Below, in pieces: positions 50,942 through 60,662 of a DNA stretch of 64,000 nucleotides. Position 1 is the first letter of the stretch; each line of letters begins with the position of its first letter. The stretch is taken from contig JAEYLC010000007.1 of assembly GCA_023461435.1 (NCBI GenBank), positions 62,001 to 126,000 of the forward strand. The letters run 5' to 3'. A program made the translations under genes and the position numbers. This stretch comes from Bacillota bacterium (GTDB taxonomy: Bacteria > Bacillota > Clostridia > Christensenellales > SZUA-584). The notes under the pieces are model-generated. The model saw only the letters and a list, made by a program, of their open reading frames with translations, made no database searches and was not told where the DNA came from.

Positions 50942-51835
50942 ATGAACGTCTACGGAAATATTTTAAACACGATCGGCAACACGCCTCTGGTGAGGATCAA
51001 TAAATTACTCCAGAAGCCCGGCGTTGAGATTTACGCCAAAAACGAAGGCACCAACCCGACAGGCAGCATCAAAGACCGTATCGCGCTCAAAATGGTGGAG
51101 CAAGCCGAAGCCGAAGGCACGCTGCAAGCGGGAAAAACCATCATTGAACCCACCTCAGGCAATACCGGCATCGCGCTCGCGATGATCGGCGCGGTGAAAG
51201 GCTACGACGTGGAAATCGTGATGAGCAGCGCGGTATCCGTGGAACGCCAAAAGATGATCACGGCGTTTGGCGGTAAGGTGATACTCACAGCAGCGGAGGA
51301 AGGCACCGACGGCGCGATACGCAAGGCGCGCGAGCTCGTGGCGCAAAGCCCCGATAAATATTTCATGCCGGACCAGTTCACCAACCGCTACAATAAAATC
51401 GCTCACTATTCGACCACAGCCGAAGAGATGATCCGAGACACCGTGGGACGCATCACGCATTTTGTTTCGGCACTCGGCACATCAGGCACGCTGATGGGCA
51501 CGGCCAAGCGCTTAAAGGAGCTCAATCCCGATATCCGTATTGTCGAGGCGCATCCGGTGCGCGGCCATTACATACAGGGTCTTAAGAACATGACGGAAGC
51601 GATTGTACCGGAAATCTATGACCCCTCGAAGATCGATATCTCCATCATGATCGATTCGGAAGAGGCGTTTGACATGGTGCGCCGCATTGTGAAGGAAGAG
51701 GGCATTTTCTGCGGCATGTCGTCCGGCGCGGCGATGCTCGCGGCACTTAAGGTCGCCGAGCAAATCGACAAGGGCGTGATCGTCTGCATATTCCCCGACC
51801 GCGGCGAAAAATATTTGAGCACGCCGCTGTTTTGA
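50942..51835 (+). CDS. Cysteine synthase (O-acetylserine sulfhydrylase family)
   Basis: 297 residues. The PLP lysine is in NPTGSIKDRIALKM, substrate loop TSGNTGIALAM, phosphate loop SALGTSGTLMGTAKR. It makes cysteine from O-acetylserine and sulfide; the C-terminal part with AHPVRGHYIQGLKNM resembles CysM more than CysK. A TATAAT at 50895-50900 lies upstream. It overlaps the next small frame by four bases. Confidence 0.93.
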   Translation: MNVYGNILNTIGNTPLVRINKLLQKPGVEIYAKNEGTNPTGSIKDRIALKMVEQAEAEGTLQAGKTIIEPTSGNTGIALAMIGAVKGYDVEIVMSSAVSVERQKMITAFGGKVILTAAEEGTDGAIRKARELVAQSPDKYFMPDQFTNRYNKIAHYSTTAEEMIRDTVGRITHFVSALGTSGTLMGTAKRLKELNPDIRIVEAHPVRGHYIQGLKNMTEAIVPEIYDPSKIDISIMIDSEEAFDMVRRIVKEEGIFCGMSSGAAMLAALKVAEQIDKGVIVCIFPDRGEKYLSTPLF

Positions 51836-52062
51836 GAATAATTATATTCGATAGCAAGCAAGAAATATCTTATCGTTGTGCCGAAAAAGAGAGCAACGCA
51901 AATCGAAAAATTATCTTGCGTGCTGACGCGATCATAAAAGCGGAAGGGGTTCATACAACTCCTGTCGTTAAGCGCGATTGTATCGCAATGCTCGAAGGTA
52001 AGATTTCTGCAGATAAGCTGGTTAGCCGTTATGTTGTCAAACATTCAAGAAAATCCTCATGA
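51832..52062 (+). CDS. Small protein with VbhA-antitoxin-like C-terminus (possible remnant)
   Basis: 76 residues from TTG 51832, overlapping the cysteine synthase stop by four bases. The C-terminal part (RADAIIKAEGVHTTPVVKRD, then MLEGKISADKLVSRYV) resembles VbhA-type antitoxins that restrain Fic toxins. The inhibitory [S/T]xxxEG pattern keeps EG but not the Ser/Thr. No Fic toxin gene follows; a terminator does. Either an orphan antitoxin or a tail of a lost module; the N-terminus may not be real. Confidence 0.55.
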   Translation: MRIIIFDSKQEISYRCAEKESNANRKIILRADAIIKAEGVHTTPVVKRDCIAMLEGKISADKLVSRYVVKHSRKSS

Positions 52063-52090
52063 CAGAACATAGTCAACAAAAGAAGAGCCC

Positions 52091-52117
52091 AAAAAAGCCA
52101 CCTGAGTGGCCTTTTTT
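52091..52117 (+). terminator. Intrinsic terminator
   Basis: AAAAAAGCCAC pairs with GTGGC and a T run (one bulged C) around CTGA. It ends the cysteine synthase unit. Confidence 0.88.
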
Positions 52118-52158
52118 ACAGTATGTCAAATAAGTGACTTCTGTTGATTTCGATCGCC

Positions 52159-52635
52159 CTATTCGGGAAAATTGAACTCGGCGCTCCAGTCAAACCCCGC
52201 GCTGTCCTCAAGATACTGAGGCCAGTGGGCGCACCAATCCGGCACCCTTGCATCGCGCACCCTGTCTTCGCTCGGATGATACGGCTTGATGTCGAGAACG
52301 GGCGTGCCGTTTTCCGCATCCGTGTAGGCGACCTCGATCCTATGGGTTTTGCCGTCAACCGCAATGAGCCTGCAAACCGTCACGGCGATCGGATTGGGCC
52401 GGATGGGCCCTCTTGACGCGAGCACGCCTATCTTTTCGGGACCTTTTTTATACGGCTTATCCATCACGAAATATTTCCTCGTCTCCTCGCTGTCGTAAAG
52501 GTTGAACCACCAGATCAGCTGGATGTGGCTGAACTCTTCCAGCCCCAATACCGCCGCAAAGACCTCCGCATTAAGCTCAATAAAATATCTGCCGCTTTCA
52601 ATAACCACTTTTCCGATCGGATCAAAACAAACCAT
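52159..52635 (-). CDS. TrmO-like tRNA methyltransferase (YaeB/TsaA family)
   Basis: 158 residues. Pattern EEFSHIQLIWWFNL, then ASRGPIRPNPIAVTVCRLI and LDIKPYHPSED is that of the TrmO (TsaA) family, beta-barrel SAM-dependent enzymes that methylate the N6-threonylcarbamoyl modification of tRNA. Shorter than E. coli TrmO, as typical for Firmicutes/archaeal forms. GGAGG stands before the ATG. Confidence 0.88.
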   Translation of the reverse strand: MVCFDPIGKVVIESGRYFIELNAEVFAAVLGLEEFSHIQLIWWFNLYDSEETRKYFVMDKPYKKGPEKIGVLASRGPIRPNPIAVTVCRLIAVDGKTHRIEVAYTDAENGTPVLDIKPYHPSEDRVRDARVPDWCAHWPQYLEDSAGFDWSAEFNFPE

Positions 52636-52773
52636 CTGTCAAACCTCCTTATTTTTTGGTATATTATACATGACGACATCAATCTCATCTTGATATGTCT
52701 TGCCCTGTACAGCCCGAAATTTCGGGCTGCGAGCGGTAAAATTTGATGAATCCTGCTTTACAAGGAGGGCTGT

Positions 52774-53283
52774 ATGAAAACGGAGCTTGTTCACCTTGAT
52801 GCGCTGCTGCTCGGCGGCGTCAGCTTTTACGGAGATCCGATCAGCTCAAAAGGCAGCTGGGATGCGGAAAACGAGATCGGCAAGACATGCAAACGATTTG
52901 GCGACTTCATGGCCGAAAATCCAAACCGCTCCTATTCGCTTGGCAAGCCGCTGTTCTACGAGGTTCATATATACGGCCCTGAAACGATGACCAAAGGGTA
53001 TTTTGAGGTGTTCGCGGGAGAGGAGGTCAATACCGCGAATCTGCCCGTGGCGCTGAGCGCCAAATACATCCCTGCGTCCGATTATTTAAAGGTTTCTCTA
53101 ACCGGGAAAGAGATCGTTTCCGACTGGTGGCAAGAGCTCGATACTGTCATTTCGGCTCAAGCAGGCATCACGAGAAACAACAGCTATATCATTCAGGCTT
53201 ACGACGAACGTTTCAAAGGTGTTGATAAAATCGAAGAATCGGCACTCGACGCCTTTATTCCGATACTGCGTACTCAGCCATGA
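52774..53283 (+). CDS. GyrI-like small-molecule-binding protein
   Basis: 169 residues with the effector-binding fold seen in AraC/Rob and GyrI: LGKPLFYEVHIYGPET, GYFEVFAGEEV, LPVALSAKYIPASDYLKV and YIIQAYDERFKG. It overlaps the AraC-type regulator downstream by four bases, so the ligand-binding domain and the DNA-binding protein are made together as separate chains. AAGGAGGG precedes the ATG. Ligand not known; hydrophobic drugs are usual. Confidence 0.82.
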   Translation: MKTELVHLDALLLGGVSFYGDPISSKGSWDAENEIGKTCKRFGDFMAENPNRSYSLGKPLFYEVHIYGPETMTKGYFEVFAGEEVNTANLPVALSAKYIPASDYLKVSLTGKEIVSDWWQELDTVISAQAGITRNNSYIIQAYDERFKGVDKIEESALDAFIPILRTQP

Positions 53284-53999
53284 CGATGACCGGCGTAATC
53301 AAAAAAAGCATCGATTTTATCGAGGCCAATCTGCACCGCGACATCGGCGTGGCGGATGTCGCTGATTCCGTCTGCTATTCGCAGTTCTATTTTTCGCGGC
53401 AGTTCTCACTCTGCACCCATATATCGGTGTATGATTACATACTCAAAAGAAAGCTGTCGGAAGCATACAAAACGCTTTTCTCGAAGACCCCGCGTATCCT
53501 CGACCTTGCGCTCCAGTACGGTTTCCAGTCGCACGAGGTCTTTACGCGCGCGTTTCGCAAGATGTTCGGCGAAAACCCGAGCGAAGCCTCGGTTTACAAG
53601 CCGCTGCTGGTATACGAGCGCATTGATGATGATTATTTAAGCTTTCTTACGGATTTGAAAATAGACATCGTGGGCAGCACTTATGCGGACAACCGTTTTG
53701 AAGTGGAGGCCGAGACAGATTACGAGTCAGAGAACGCCTTTCTGATAATCTTGTCGGAAAATCTGCTGAGCAGCAAAACAGTGCTCTCAGGCCGCCTGAA
53801 AACCGAAGACAGCCCTTTGCTCTGTTTCAAACTGGATGGATTAACAACTGAATTACGCATCCATCATACCGATGTGAAACGCTCAATCAGATATTTTATC
53901 GATAATTTCTATGATTCCGGCCGAATGGCAAGCAACTACATACTGCTGAACAAGGATAAGAGGCATATCGACATCATCATACCCGAAAATAGCAAATAA
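53280..53999 (+). CDS. AraC-family regulator with N-terminal DNA-binding domain
   Basis: 239 residues. Two helix-turn-helix units at the N-terminus (about 1-105: ADVADSVCYSQFYFSRQF, ILDLALQYGFQSHEVFTRAF, then FGENPSEASVY). The C-terminal part (about 110-239) looks like a diverged effector domain. Coupled to the GyrI-like gene upstream by an ATGA overlap. Targets not visible. Confidence 0.88.
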   Translation: MTMTGVIKKSIDFIEANLHRDIGVADVADSVCYSQFYFSRQFSLCTHISVYDYILKRKLSEAYKTLFSKTPRILDLALQYGFQSHEVFTRAFRKMFGENPSEASVYKPLLVYERIDDDYLSFLTDLKIDIVGSTYADNRFEVEAETDYESENAFLIILSENLLSSKTVLSGRLKTEDSPLLCFKLDGLTTELRIHHTDVKRSIRYFIDNFYDSGRMASNYILLNKDKRHIDIIIPENSK

Positions 54000-54354
54000 A
54001 GCTTTGTACCTTCTAAACATATTTCTTCTGTTTTTCGACATCTGCACGATATTTGAGATTGACGTCACGCTAATAATCTTTTAAAATATAACTAAATTAT
54101 ACATTATAAGGGTATATCGCTATGCATCGGCATTTCTATATTGTTGCGATATTGTTTTGACAAACCTCAAATGGCAGTGGGCTGCAAAGCAGTCTTTTGA
54201 AATGACATTAAAGGTGATCTGCTCCCGAACTCAGAGTTGAATGTTCCCAATTTCAAATCACAAATACACCCCGGGAATCAAAGCACGAAACATTAATATT
54301 GAATATTAAACTGTTTTATCCAAACCAAATAATATTCAAAGGAGTATAAAACAA
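54000..54354. other. 355-base AT-rich leader region of the large surface protein
   Basis: Contains a TTGACA at 54157 without a fitting -10, a weak GEMM-like block (54160-54206, see rejected items) and the inverted repeat at 54293-54309. No gene seen. Confidence 0.5.
54293..54309. promoter_or_regulatory. 17-bp inverted repeat before the surface protein gene
   Basis: TTAATATTGAATATTAA: perfect eight-base arms around one G, 46 bases before the ATG at 54355. Possible operator; AT-rich palindromes can also arise by chance. Confidence 0.4.
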
Positions 54355-57195
54355 ATGAAGAAAAAGATGATATGCTGGTTGCTGGCTCTGTTGCTTGTGC
54401 TCTCCTGCGCGCCGACAGCGCTGGCGGCAGACGATTCTCAAAGACAACAAAGAGGCAATCTGCCAGATGTGACCGACAGTGAAGACCCCAAAGAAGAGGG
54501 CAAACTATCAACGCAAAGCGCTGAAGATTGGCAGGATTGGCGTGATGTCACCTATTTGATCGACGGTGACTGGCAATACTATGTGAACGACGACGGTTCC
54601 GCCACCATCACGGCTTATTTAGGCAGCGATACCGATGTCATCACCCCTCTCACTGTGGGCGGAAAAAATGTCACCGTCATTGGCACCGGTACTTTCGAAA
54701 ACTTGTACGACTTAGAATCGGTCACCATATCGGAAGGCATCACACAGCTTGGTGACATTGAATTTGAGGATGGATACGGCGGGACATATATTAATGGCCG
54801 AGTATTTACTTTCGCCGGTGTACTCACCATCTCTTTCCCGTCTACGCTTGCTGTGTTAGGTACGCAATCTTTTGCATATTGCTGGGATTTGGAGACCATC
54901 ACCGTTGCACCGGGCAATCCGAATTTCAGAATTGTTGACGGTGTTTTATACAGCGGCGCGGGTGGCGCCAATAAAGTTTTGGAGTGCTATCCCGCCCAAA
55001 AAACCGATATCAGTTATGTTGTGCTATCGGGTGTGGAAAAAATTGCACCCGAAGCTGTCTGCGTCAATGATTATATTAAGCAAATCACCATTCCCAGCTC
55101 TGTCGCAGAAACATATGATGGTGTCTATGATTGCTATTATTTGGAAACAGTCAACATTTCTGAGGGTGTCACCAGCATTGGCGGATTTAGTTTCTGCTGG
55201 AATTTAAAAAACGTCTCTCTTCCCAGCACGCTCATTGTAGTGGAAGAATCAGCTTTTGGAATTTGTGAAAAATTAACTCACATTACACTTCCCTCAGGCT
55301 TAAAAACAATCGGGGCATATGCGTTCAGCGCAAGCGGTCTCACGGATGTCACAATACCGGCTCTGGTAGAAGATATTGGCCCTTCGGCATTTTCAAGCTG
55401 CTACGATTTGTCCGCCATCAATGTTGTCCCGTCCAACACGCACTACAAAAGCGTAGACGGTGTTTTGTTTAACAAAGACGGCACATGGCTAATTATGTAT
55501 CCTGTCGGAAAGGATGGCACCAGTTATACAGTTCCGAGTGGTACGAAGGTAATCACCCAAGATGCATTTTCGGATGCCGGATTAACACAGGTCAGCTTGC
55601 CGGATAGTCTGGAGGGGATTTGGGCTGGCGCTTTTTCATATAATAACCTGACAAGCATCGTAATTCCTCAGAGTATGCGTTATATTGGTTGGCGAGCCTT
55701 TCAAGACAACCAACTGACAAGCGTCAGCATTCCGAAAAGTGTGGATTTTATCGGTTATGGGGCATTTTCGTATAATCCGGACTTGAGCAATATCATTGTT
55801 TACAATGATACCGTTGATTATGACAGCTACGATGATGTATTTTATGGCTCGCCTAAAGTCGTTCTTTTCGGCAACACCGGTTCTACCACACAAACTTATG
55901 CACAAATATACGGTCTGCCGTTCAGCCCTATCCCCTCGTCCATATCACTGAATACCGCCTCCGCCACCCTTCTCGTGGGTACAACAGGCAAGCTTAACGC
56001 CACCACAACCCCTGCGGGCGCGAAAATGACATGGAGCAGCGATAACACGTCAGTGGTGTCTGTGGATTCCGACGGAAATATAAAGGCAAACGCCGTGGGC
56101 ACGGCTACTGTGACCGCAACGAGCTTTGACAAATCGGCAAGCTGCACCGTCACTGTGATCAATCTTACACCCGTCGGCATCAGCTGCACAAAAGCGGACG
56201 CCACGGTCTACGGCGCCGCTAACGGCTCGGTCACCGTCTCGGCCTCGGGAGGCAACAGCGGCCGCTACGAATATTCAATCAATGGCGGCTCAAGCTGGCA
56301 AGGCTCCGGCACCTTCGGCGGCCTCGCCGCAGGCAATTACACAGCTGCCGTGCGTGACGCGGGCTTCCCAAGCAACTCCGTTACCCAAGCCGTGTCGGTG
56401 GGTCAGCCTACCTACATGGGCGCTGTCGCCGCGAAGAAAATACCCTCCAAGGTCAACGCAGGCAACGCGCTCACCATTACTCCCCCCGTAGCGCCCAAGG
56501 GCTATACGGTGCAGTCCATAACCTACTCTTCCAGCAATCCCGCTGTCGCGACGGTGGACGCGAGCGGTACCGTGACGTTCCTCGCGGGCGGCAAGGTGAC
56601 GATCATCACCAAGGTCGTGTCTACAACCGTCGATAAGAAGGGCAAGATCAAGACGAAGACCACCACGGTGAAAAAGACGATCACCGTCAAGCAGCCGGTC
56701 GCGTCGATATCGCTGAACCTTGGCAATACAACGATTGCACGCACGCAAAAAGTGAAGCTGACACCGTCCATAGCGCCTGCCACCGCGAGCAGCAAAAAGG
56801 TGAAGTGGACAACCAGCAATAAAAAGGTGGCGACTGTATCAAGCTCCGGTGTGGTGACCGGCAAAGCGGGCGGCACAGCGGTGATCACCTGCACGGCAGC
56901 GGACGGAAGCCGCGTCGTGGCCAGCTGTACTGTGACAGTCACGCCGATTTATCCGACGGGCGTCAAAATGTCCAAGGCCGCGCTCACGGTGAAAACAGGC
57001 AAGACAGCTTCGCTGAAAGCCACGGTTGCGCCGAAAAACACCGACTTTAAAACGGTCACATGGGCCAGCAGCAATGCGGCTGTCGCAACCGTCGACGCTA
57101 AGGGCAAGATCAAGGGGATTGCGCCGGGCACAGCCGTCATCACGGTAACCACGAGCAGCGGGCAAACCGCCTCATGTACCGTCACGGTGAAATAG
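54355..57195 (+). CDS. Secreted surface protein with BspA-type leucine-rich repeats and Ig-like (BIG2) domains
   Basis: 946 residues. Signal peptide KKKMICWLLALLLVLSCAPT to about residue 25. BspA-type LRR_5 repeats fill about 80-510 (LKTIGAYAFSASGLTDVTIP and similar). Then come one BIG2 domain (about 522-600), a SprB-like repeat (GGNSGRYEYSINGGSSWQGS) and three BIG2-type domains to the end (KVKWTTSNKKVATVSSSGVV). No LPXTG, SLH or C-terminal membrane helix, so wall attachment is unclear. AAAGGAG lies before the ATG. The LRR part is more AT-rich than the BIG2 part, suggesting a mosaic origin. Likely adhesion to host or matrix glycoproteins. Confidence 0.93.
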   Translation: MKKKMICWLLALLLVLSCAPTALAADDSQRQQRGNLPDVTDSEDPKEEGKLSTQSAEDWQDWRDVTYLIDGDWQYYVNDDGSATITAYLGSDTDVITPLTVGGKNVTVIGTGTFENLYDLESVTISEGITQLGDIEFEDGYGGTYINGRVFTFAGVLTISFPSTLAVLGTQSFAYCWDLETITVAPGNPNFRIVDGVLYSGAGGANKVLECYPAQKTDISYVVLSGVEKIAPEAVCVNDYIKQITIPSSVAETYDGVYDCYYLETVNISEGVTSIGGFSFCWNLKNVSLPSTLIVVEESAFGICEKLTHITLPSGLKTIGAYAFSASGLTDVTIPALVEDIGPSAFSSCYDLSAINVVPSNTHYKSVDGVLFNKDGTWLIMYPVGKDGTSYTVPSGTKVITQDAFSDAGLTQVSLPDSLEGIWAGAFSYNNLTSIVIPQSMRYIGWRAFQDNQLTSVSIPKSVDFIGYGAFSYNPDLSNIIVYNDTVDYDSYDDVFYGSPKVVLFGNTGSTTQTYAQIYGLPFSPIPSSISLNTASATLLVGTTGKLNATTTPAGAKMTWSSDNTSVVSVDSDGNIKANAVGTATVTATSFDKSASCTVTVINLTPVGISCTKADATVYGAANGSVTVSASGGNSGRYEYSINGGSSWQGSGTFGGLAAGNYTAAVRDAGFPSNSVTQAVSVGQPTYMGAVAAKKIPSKVNAGNALTITPPVAPKGYTVQSITYSSSNPAVATVDASGTVTFLAGGKVTIITKVVSTTVDKKGKIKTKTTTVKKTITVKQPVASISLNLGNTTIARTQKVKLTPSIAPATASSKKVKWTTSNKKVATVSSSGVVTGKAGGTAVITCTAADGSRVVASCTVTVTPIYPTGVKMSKAALTVKTGKTASLKATVAPKNTDFKTVTWASSNAAVATVDAKGKIKGIAPGTAVITVTTSSGQTASCTVTVK

Positions 57196-57211
57196 GTAAC
57201 TTCGTAATCAT

Positions 57212-57240
57212 AAAGGCCGCTGAAAAATTCAGCGGCCTTT
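57212..57240. terminator. Bidirectional intrinsic terminator
   Basis: AAAGGCCGCTGAA pairs perfectly with TTCAGCGGCCTTT around three A residues. Serves the surface protein and the converging hisC. Confidence 0.92.
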
Positions 57241-57269
57241 CACATTCAAAGACTATTGTGTTTATCCCC

Positions 57270-58328
<1,059 letters not shown>

Positions 58329-58377
58329 AGCAAACCTCCAAGGTTTTTTTTCATATTAACACAGCCGCACAAAAAGA

Positions 58378-58406
58378 TTAACAGTTTTTTCAGTCTGTGA
58401 TAAAAT
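58378..58406 (+). promoter_or_regulatory. Promoter giving an apparently leaderless tag transcript
   Basis: TTAACA (58378-58383), 17-base spacer, TAAAAT (58401-58406), then CAGCAT and the ATG at 58413. No ribosome binding site. Same geometry as at 46132-46160. Confidence 0.7.
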
Positions 58407-58412
58407 CAGCAT

Positions 58413-58910
58413 ATGAACAGATGCAGTTGGGCCAGCGGCAGCGACGAGTTGATGCGCGATTACCACGACAACGAATTCGGGCGAAGAAAAAACAGCGACA
58501 AAGCGCTGCTTGAGAAGCTGTGCCTTGAATGCTTTCAGGCGGGGCTAAGCTGGCGCACCGTGCTTTACAAGCGCGAGGCGTTCCGCCGCGCGTTTTACGG
58601 CTTTGACCCGGGCCGGGTGGCCCTCATGACGCAGGATGACGTGGAAAGGCTTATGCAGGACAGCGGCATCATACGCAACCGTCTTAAAATCGAAGCGACG
58701 GTTCACAACGCGCGCCTGCATCTCGTTCAGTTTCCTATTGAGGGTAGCTTTGCCGCCTATGTCTACAGCTTCACGGACGGGGGCGCGCTCTGCCGCGATT
58801 TCAAAAAGCGCGGTTATCGCTTTCTCGGGCCCACGATCTGCGAATCGTTCCTCGGCAGCGTGGGCGCCATTGAGGGCCACGAGCCCTGCTGCGATCTTTA
58901 CAACAGTTAA
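58413..58910 (+). CDS. tag: DNA-3-methyladenine glycosylase I
   Basis: 165 residues, slightly shorter than E. coli Tag (187). It shows RCSWA, YHDNEFGRRKNSDKALLEKL, LECFQAGLSWRTVLYKREAF (the Glu and Trp of the base pocket) and RFLGPTICESFLGSVG. The zinc ligand Cys near the N-terminus and the C-terminal HEPCCDL are present. It removes 3-methyladenine from alkylated DNA. Its stop overlaps the stop of the converging lplA by three bases. The start codon is six bases from a -10 box. Confidence 0.93.
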   Translation: MNRCSWASGSDELMRDYHDNEFGRRKNSDKALLEKLCLECFQAGLSWRTVLYKREAFRRAFYGFDPGRVALMTQDDVERLMQDSGIIRNRLKIEATVHNARLHLVQFPIEGSFAAYVYSFTDGGALCRDFKKRGYRFLGPTICESFLGSVGAIEGHEPCCDLYNS

Positions 58911-59893
58911 TACGCCTTTTCGATGAAAAACTCGGCCATGTCGCGCGCCATCTGCCTGCGATCGTCCGAGACATCCATATCCTTAAGGCGCTGCGCGAGC
59001 TGCTTTGAATGGAACGGCGCGCCGATGAACACGCACGGCAGCGCGTCGATGAAATCCGCGTCGAGCGCGTCCGAATACACGTGCGCGTCCGTCACCTTGC
59101 CGTCCTTGAGCGAAAAATAAAAGTCCACACGCCCCCACGGGAACCGCACGCCCGTCTCGATATCAAAGCTCGGCGAACATCCAAGCTTCCACTCCCACGA
59201 CGCGTTGCGCGCCTCAATCGCCGCCACGGCCTGCGTATCCTTTATCTCCAACGGCTCAAACGGGCCGTAAATCTTTGCAAAGCTCTCGCAAAGCGCCCCC
59301 ACCATCTTTTGAACGGTGATTTCGGGATTGCGCTCCTTTAAGTTGCAGACGCGCGCGCGCACCGATTCCACGCCCTTTGAGACGATTTTGTCCTGCGACA
59401 CCGAAAGATACCGCGCGAGCCGCGTCATATCGGCGTCGATCAGTATCGTGCCGTGATGAAACGCGCTCGTCTTCTTATAGCAAAACGCGTTGCCCGAGAA
59501 TTTCGCGCCTTCCGAAAGTATATCGTTGCGGCCTGAAAACTCGGCATCGATGCCAAGCGACTTCACCGCCTCGAGTATCACGCTGAGCTGGCGGTTCAGA
59601 TCGTAATCGTTTTTATCCACAATGAATGAAAAATTGAGGTTGCCCATATCGTGAAACACCGCGCCGCCGCCCGATATGCGCCGCGCGAGCTTGCCGCCCT
59701 CGCTTTCGAGCAGCGCGTGGCGGCATTCCTTCCAGGCGTTCTGGTTCTTGCCGATCACGACGGTGTTCTGGTTCTGATAGAGATACAGCACGCACGTTTC
59801 AGCGGGCAGATTGTTTAAAACATACTCCTCCAGCGCGAGATTGTGCCACGGGCATACCGAATCCGACATATGAAAATAAAAGTGTTTGAGCAT
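58907..59893 (-). CDS. lplA: Lipoate-protein ligase A
   Basis: 328 residues. Family motifs: SVCPWHNLALEEYVLNN, VVIGKNQNAWKE, LARRISGGGAVFHDMGNLNF, SGNAFCYKKTSAFHHGTIL (lysine for lipoyl-AMP). It activates free lipoate with ATP and attaches it to lipoyl domains. GGGAGG seven bases before the ATG at 59893 decides against a start 15 bases earlier. No lipoylated enzyme is encoded nearby. Confidence 0.95.
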   Translation of the reverse strand: MLKHFYFHMSDSVCPWHNLALEEYVLNNLPAETCVLYLYQNQNTVVIGKNQNAWKECRHALLESEGGKLARRISGGGAVFHDMGNLNFSFIVDKNDYDLNRQLSVILEAVKSLGIDAEFSGRNDILSEGAKFSGNAFCYKKTSAFHHGTILIDADMTRLARYLSVSQDKIVSKGVESVRARVCNLKERNPEITVQKMVGALCESFAKIYGPFEPLEIKDTQAVAAIEARNASWEWKLGCSPSFDIETGVRFPWGRVDFYFSLKDGKVTDAHVYSDALDADFIDALPCVFIGAPFHSKQLAQRLKDMDVSDDRRQMARDMAEFFIEKAY

Positions 59894-60101
59894 CTGTTGT
59901 CCTCCCAATATGGATTGATGCCACTATACCACAACGGCTGCCCGCTTGCCATGCCGATTTTTAGTCAGCAAACGGCGGTCGTATAATCGCATTCTATATA
60001 ATACTAGCCAAGGTACTTTTTATCCCATTTTTGTTTGTTTATTCGGGTACTTTTGATATAATAGAATATATTGTATATATTGCCCGGAAAGGGAAGTGAT
60101 T

Positions 60102-60428
60102 ATGATGACACAGTCAAGCAAAAGAATAGGGCTCGGCTCGCTTTCTTTGTTGCTTCTCCTGTTCGGTGTTTTGTTTACCATATCGCTCGGAGACCGTTGC
60201 TATGGCGACATCATACTGCGCTTTTTCGGGCTTAGGGCATGGTCTAACGGCACAAACGGCTTTCATCTGACGATATTCTATTCACTTATATTTTTCATCC
60301 CCTCATTTGCGGTGGGGTATAAGTTCAATGCGAATTTGGGCGCAGCATCCGGCAAAAAGCTGTCGTTCTTTGCATGCGTGTTCATTTTTCTGCTGCTGTT
60401 GCTGTTGGTTATCAGCTCATCATTATGA
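60102..60428 (+). CDS. Small membrane protein of unknown function
   Basis: About 108 residues with three membrane spans (LSLLLLLFGVLFTISLG; TIFYSLIFFIPSFAVGY; FFACVFIFLLLLLLVI). A GTG at 60096 is in frame; GGGAAG suits the ATG at 60102. A TATAAT is at 60057-60062. No family recognised, no partner next to it. Confidence 0.6.
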   Translation: MMTQSSKRIGLGSLSLLLLLFGVLFTISLGDRCYGDIILRFFGLRAWSNGTNGFHLTIFYSLIFFIPSFAVGYKFNANLGAASGKKLSFFACVFIFLLLLLLVISSSL

Positions 60429-60470
60429 GTGTTTCAAACGGCAAAGCCAGACTTGATGAAAAAACCCTAT

Positions 60471-60581
60471 CTGTCATGCTGAGGAGCGGAGCGACGTGAC
60501 TACGAAGTGGAGAGCATCCCATATTCACTGCTAGTTGCCATGGGATGCTTCACTCTGCTGGCGCTTCGTTCAGCATGACAG
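60471..60581. repeat. 111-base foldback element, dispersed repeat copy C
   Basis: Outer arms CTGTCATGCTGA (60471-60482) and TCAGCATGACAG (60570-60581) are perfect inverted repeats; inner arms GCATCCC (60514-60520) and GGGATGC (60542-60548) also pair. It lies in the gene-free gap 60429-60662 and resembles REP/MITE-like elements. Confidence 0.65.
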
Positions 60582-60662
60582 AGAGATGCTTTTATCAAGC
60601 TGAGCTTCTAAGAAATTCAAAGTTTCTTATCGCCTGATCCTTTTAATTCTGATTGATCAGCG

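Noticed and set aside
54160..54206. Block ACAAACC ... GGGCTGCAAAGC ... GTCT/ATGAC resembling a c-di-GMP-I riboswitch before the large surface protein
   Set aside because: The GAAA tetraloop hairpin is missing, the GGGACGCAAAGC core has two changes and no closing stem is found. At most a decayed aptamer.
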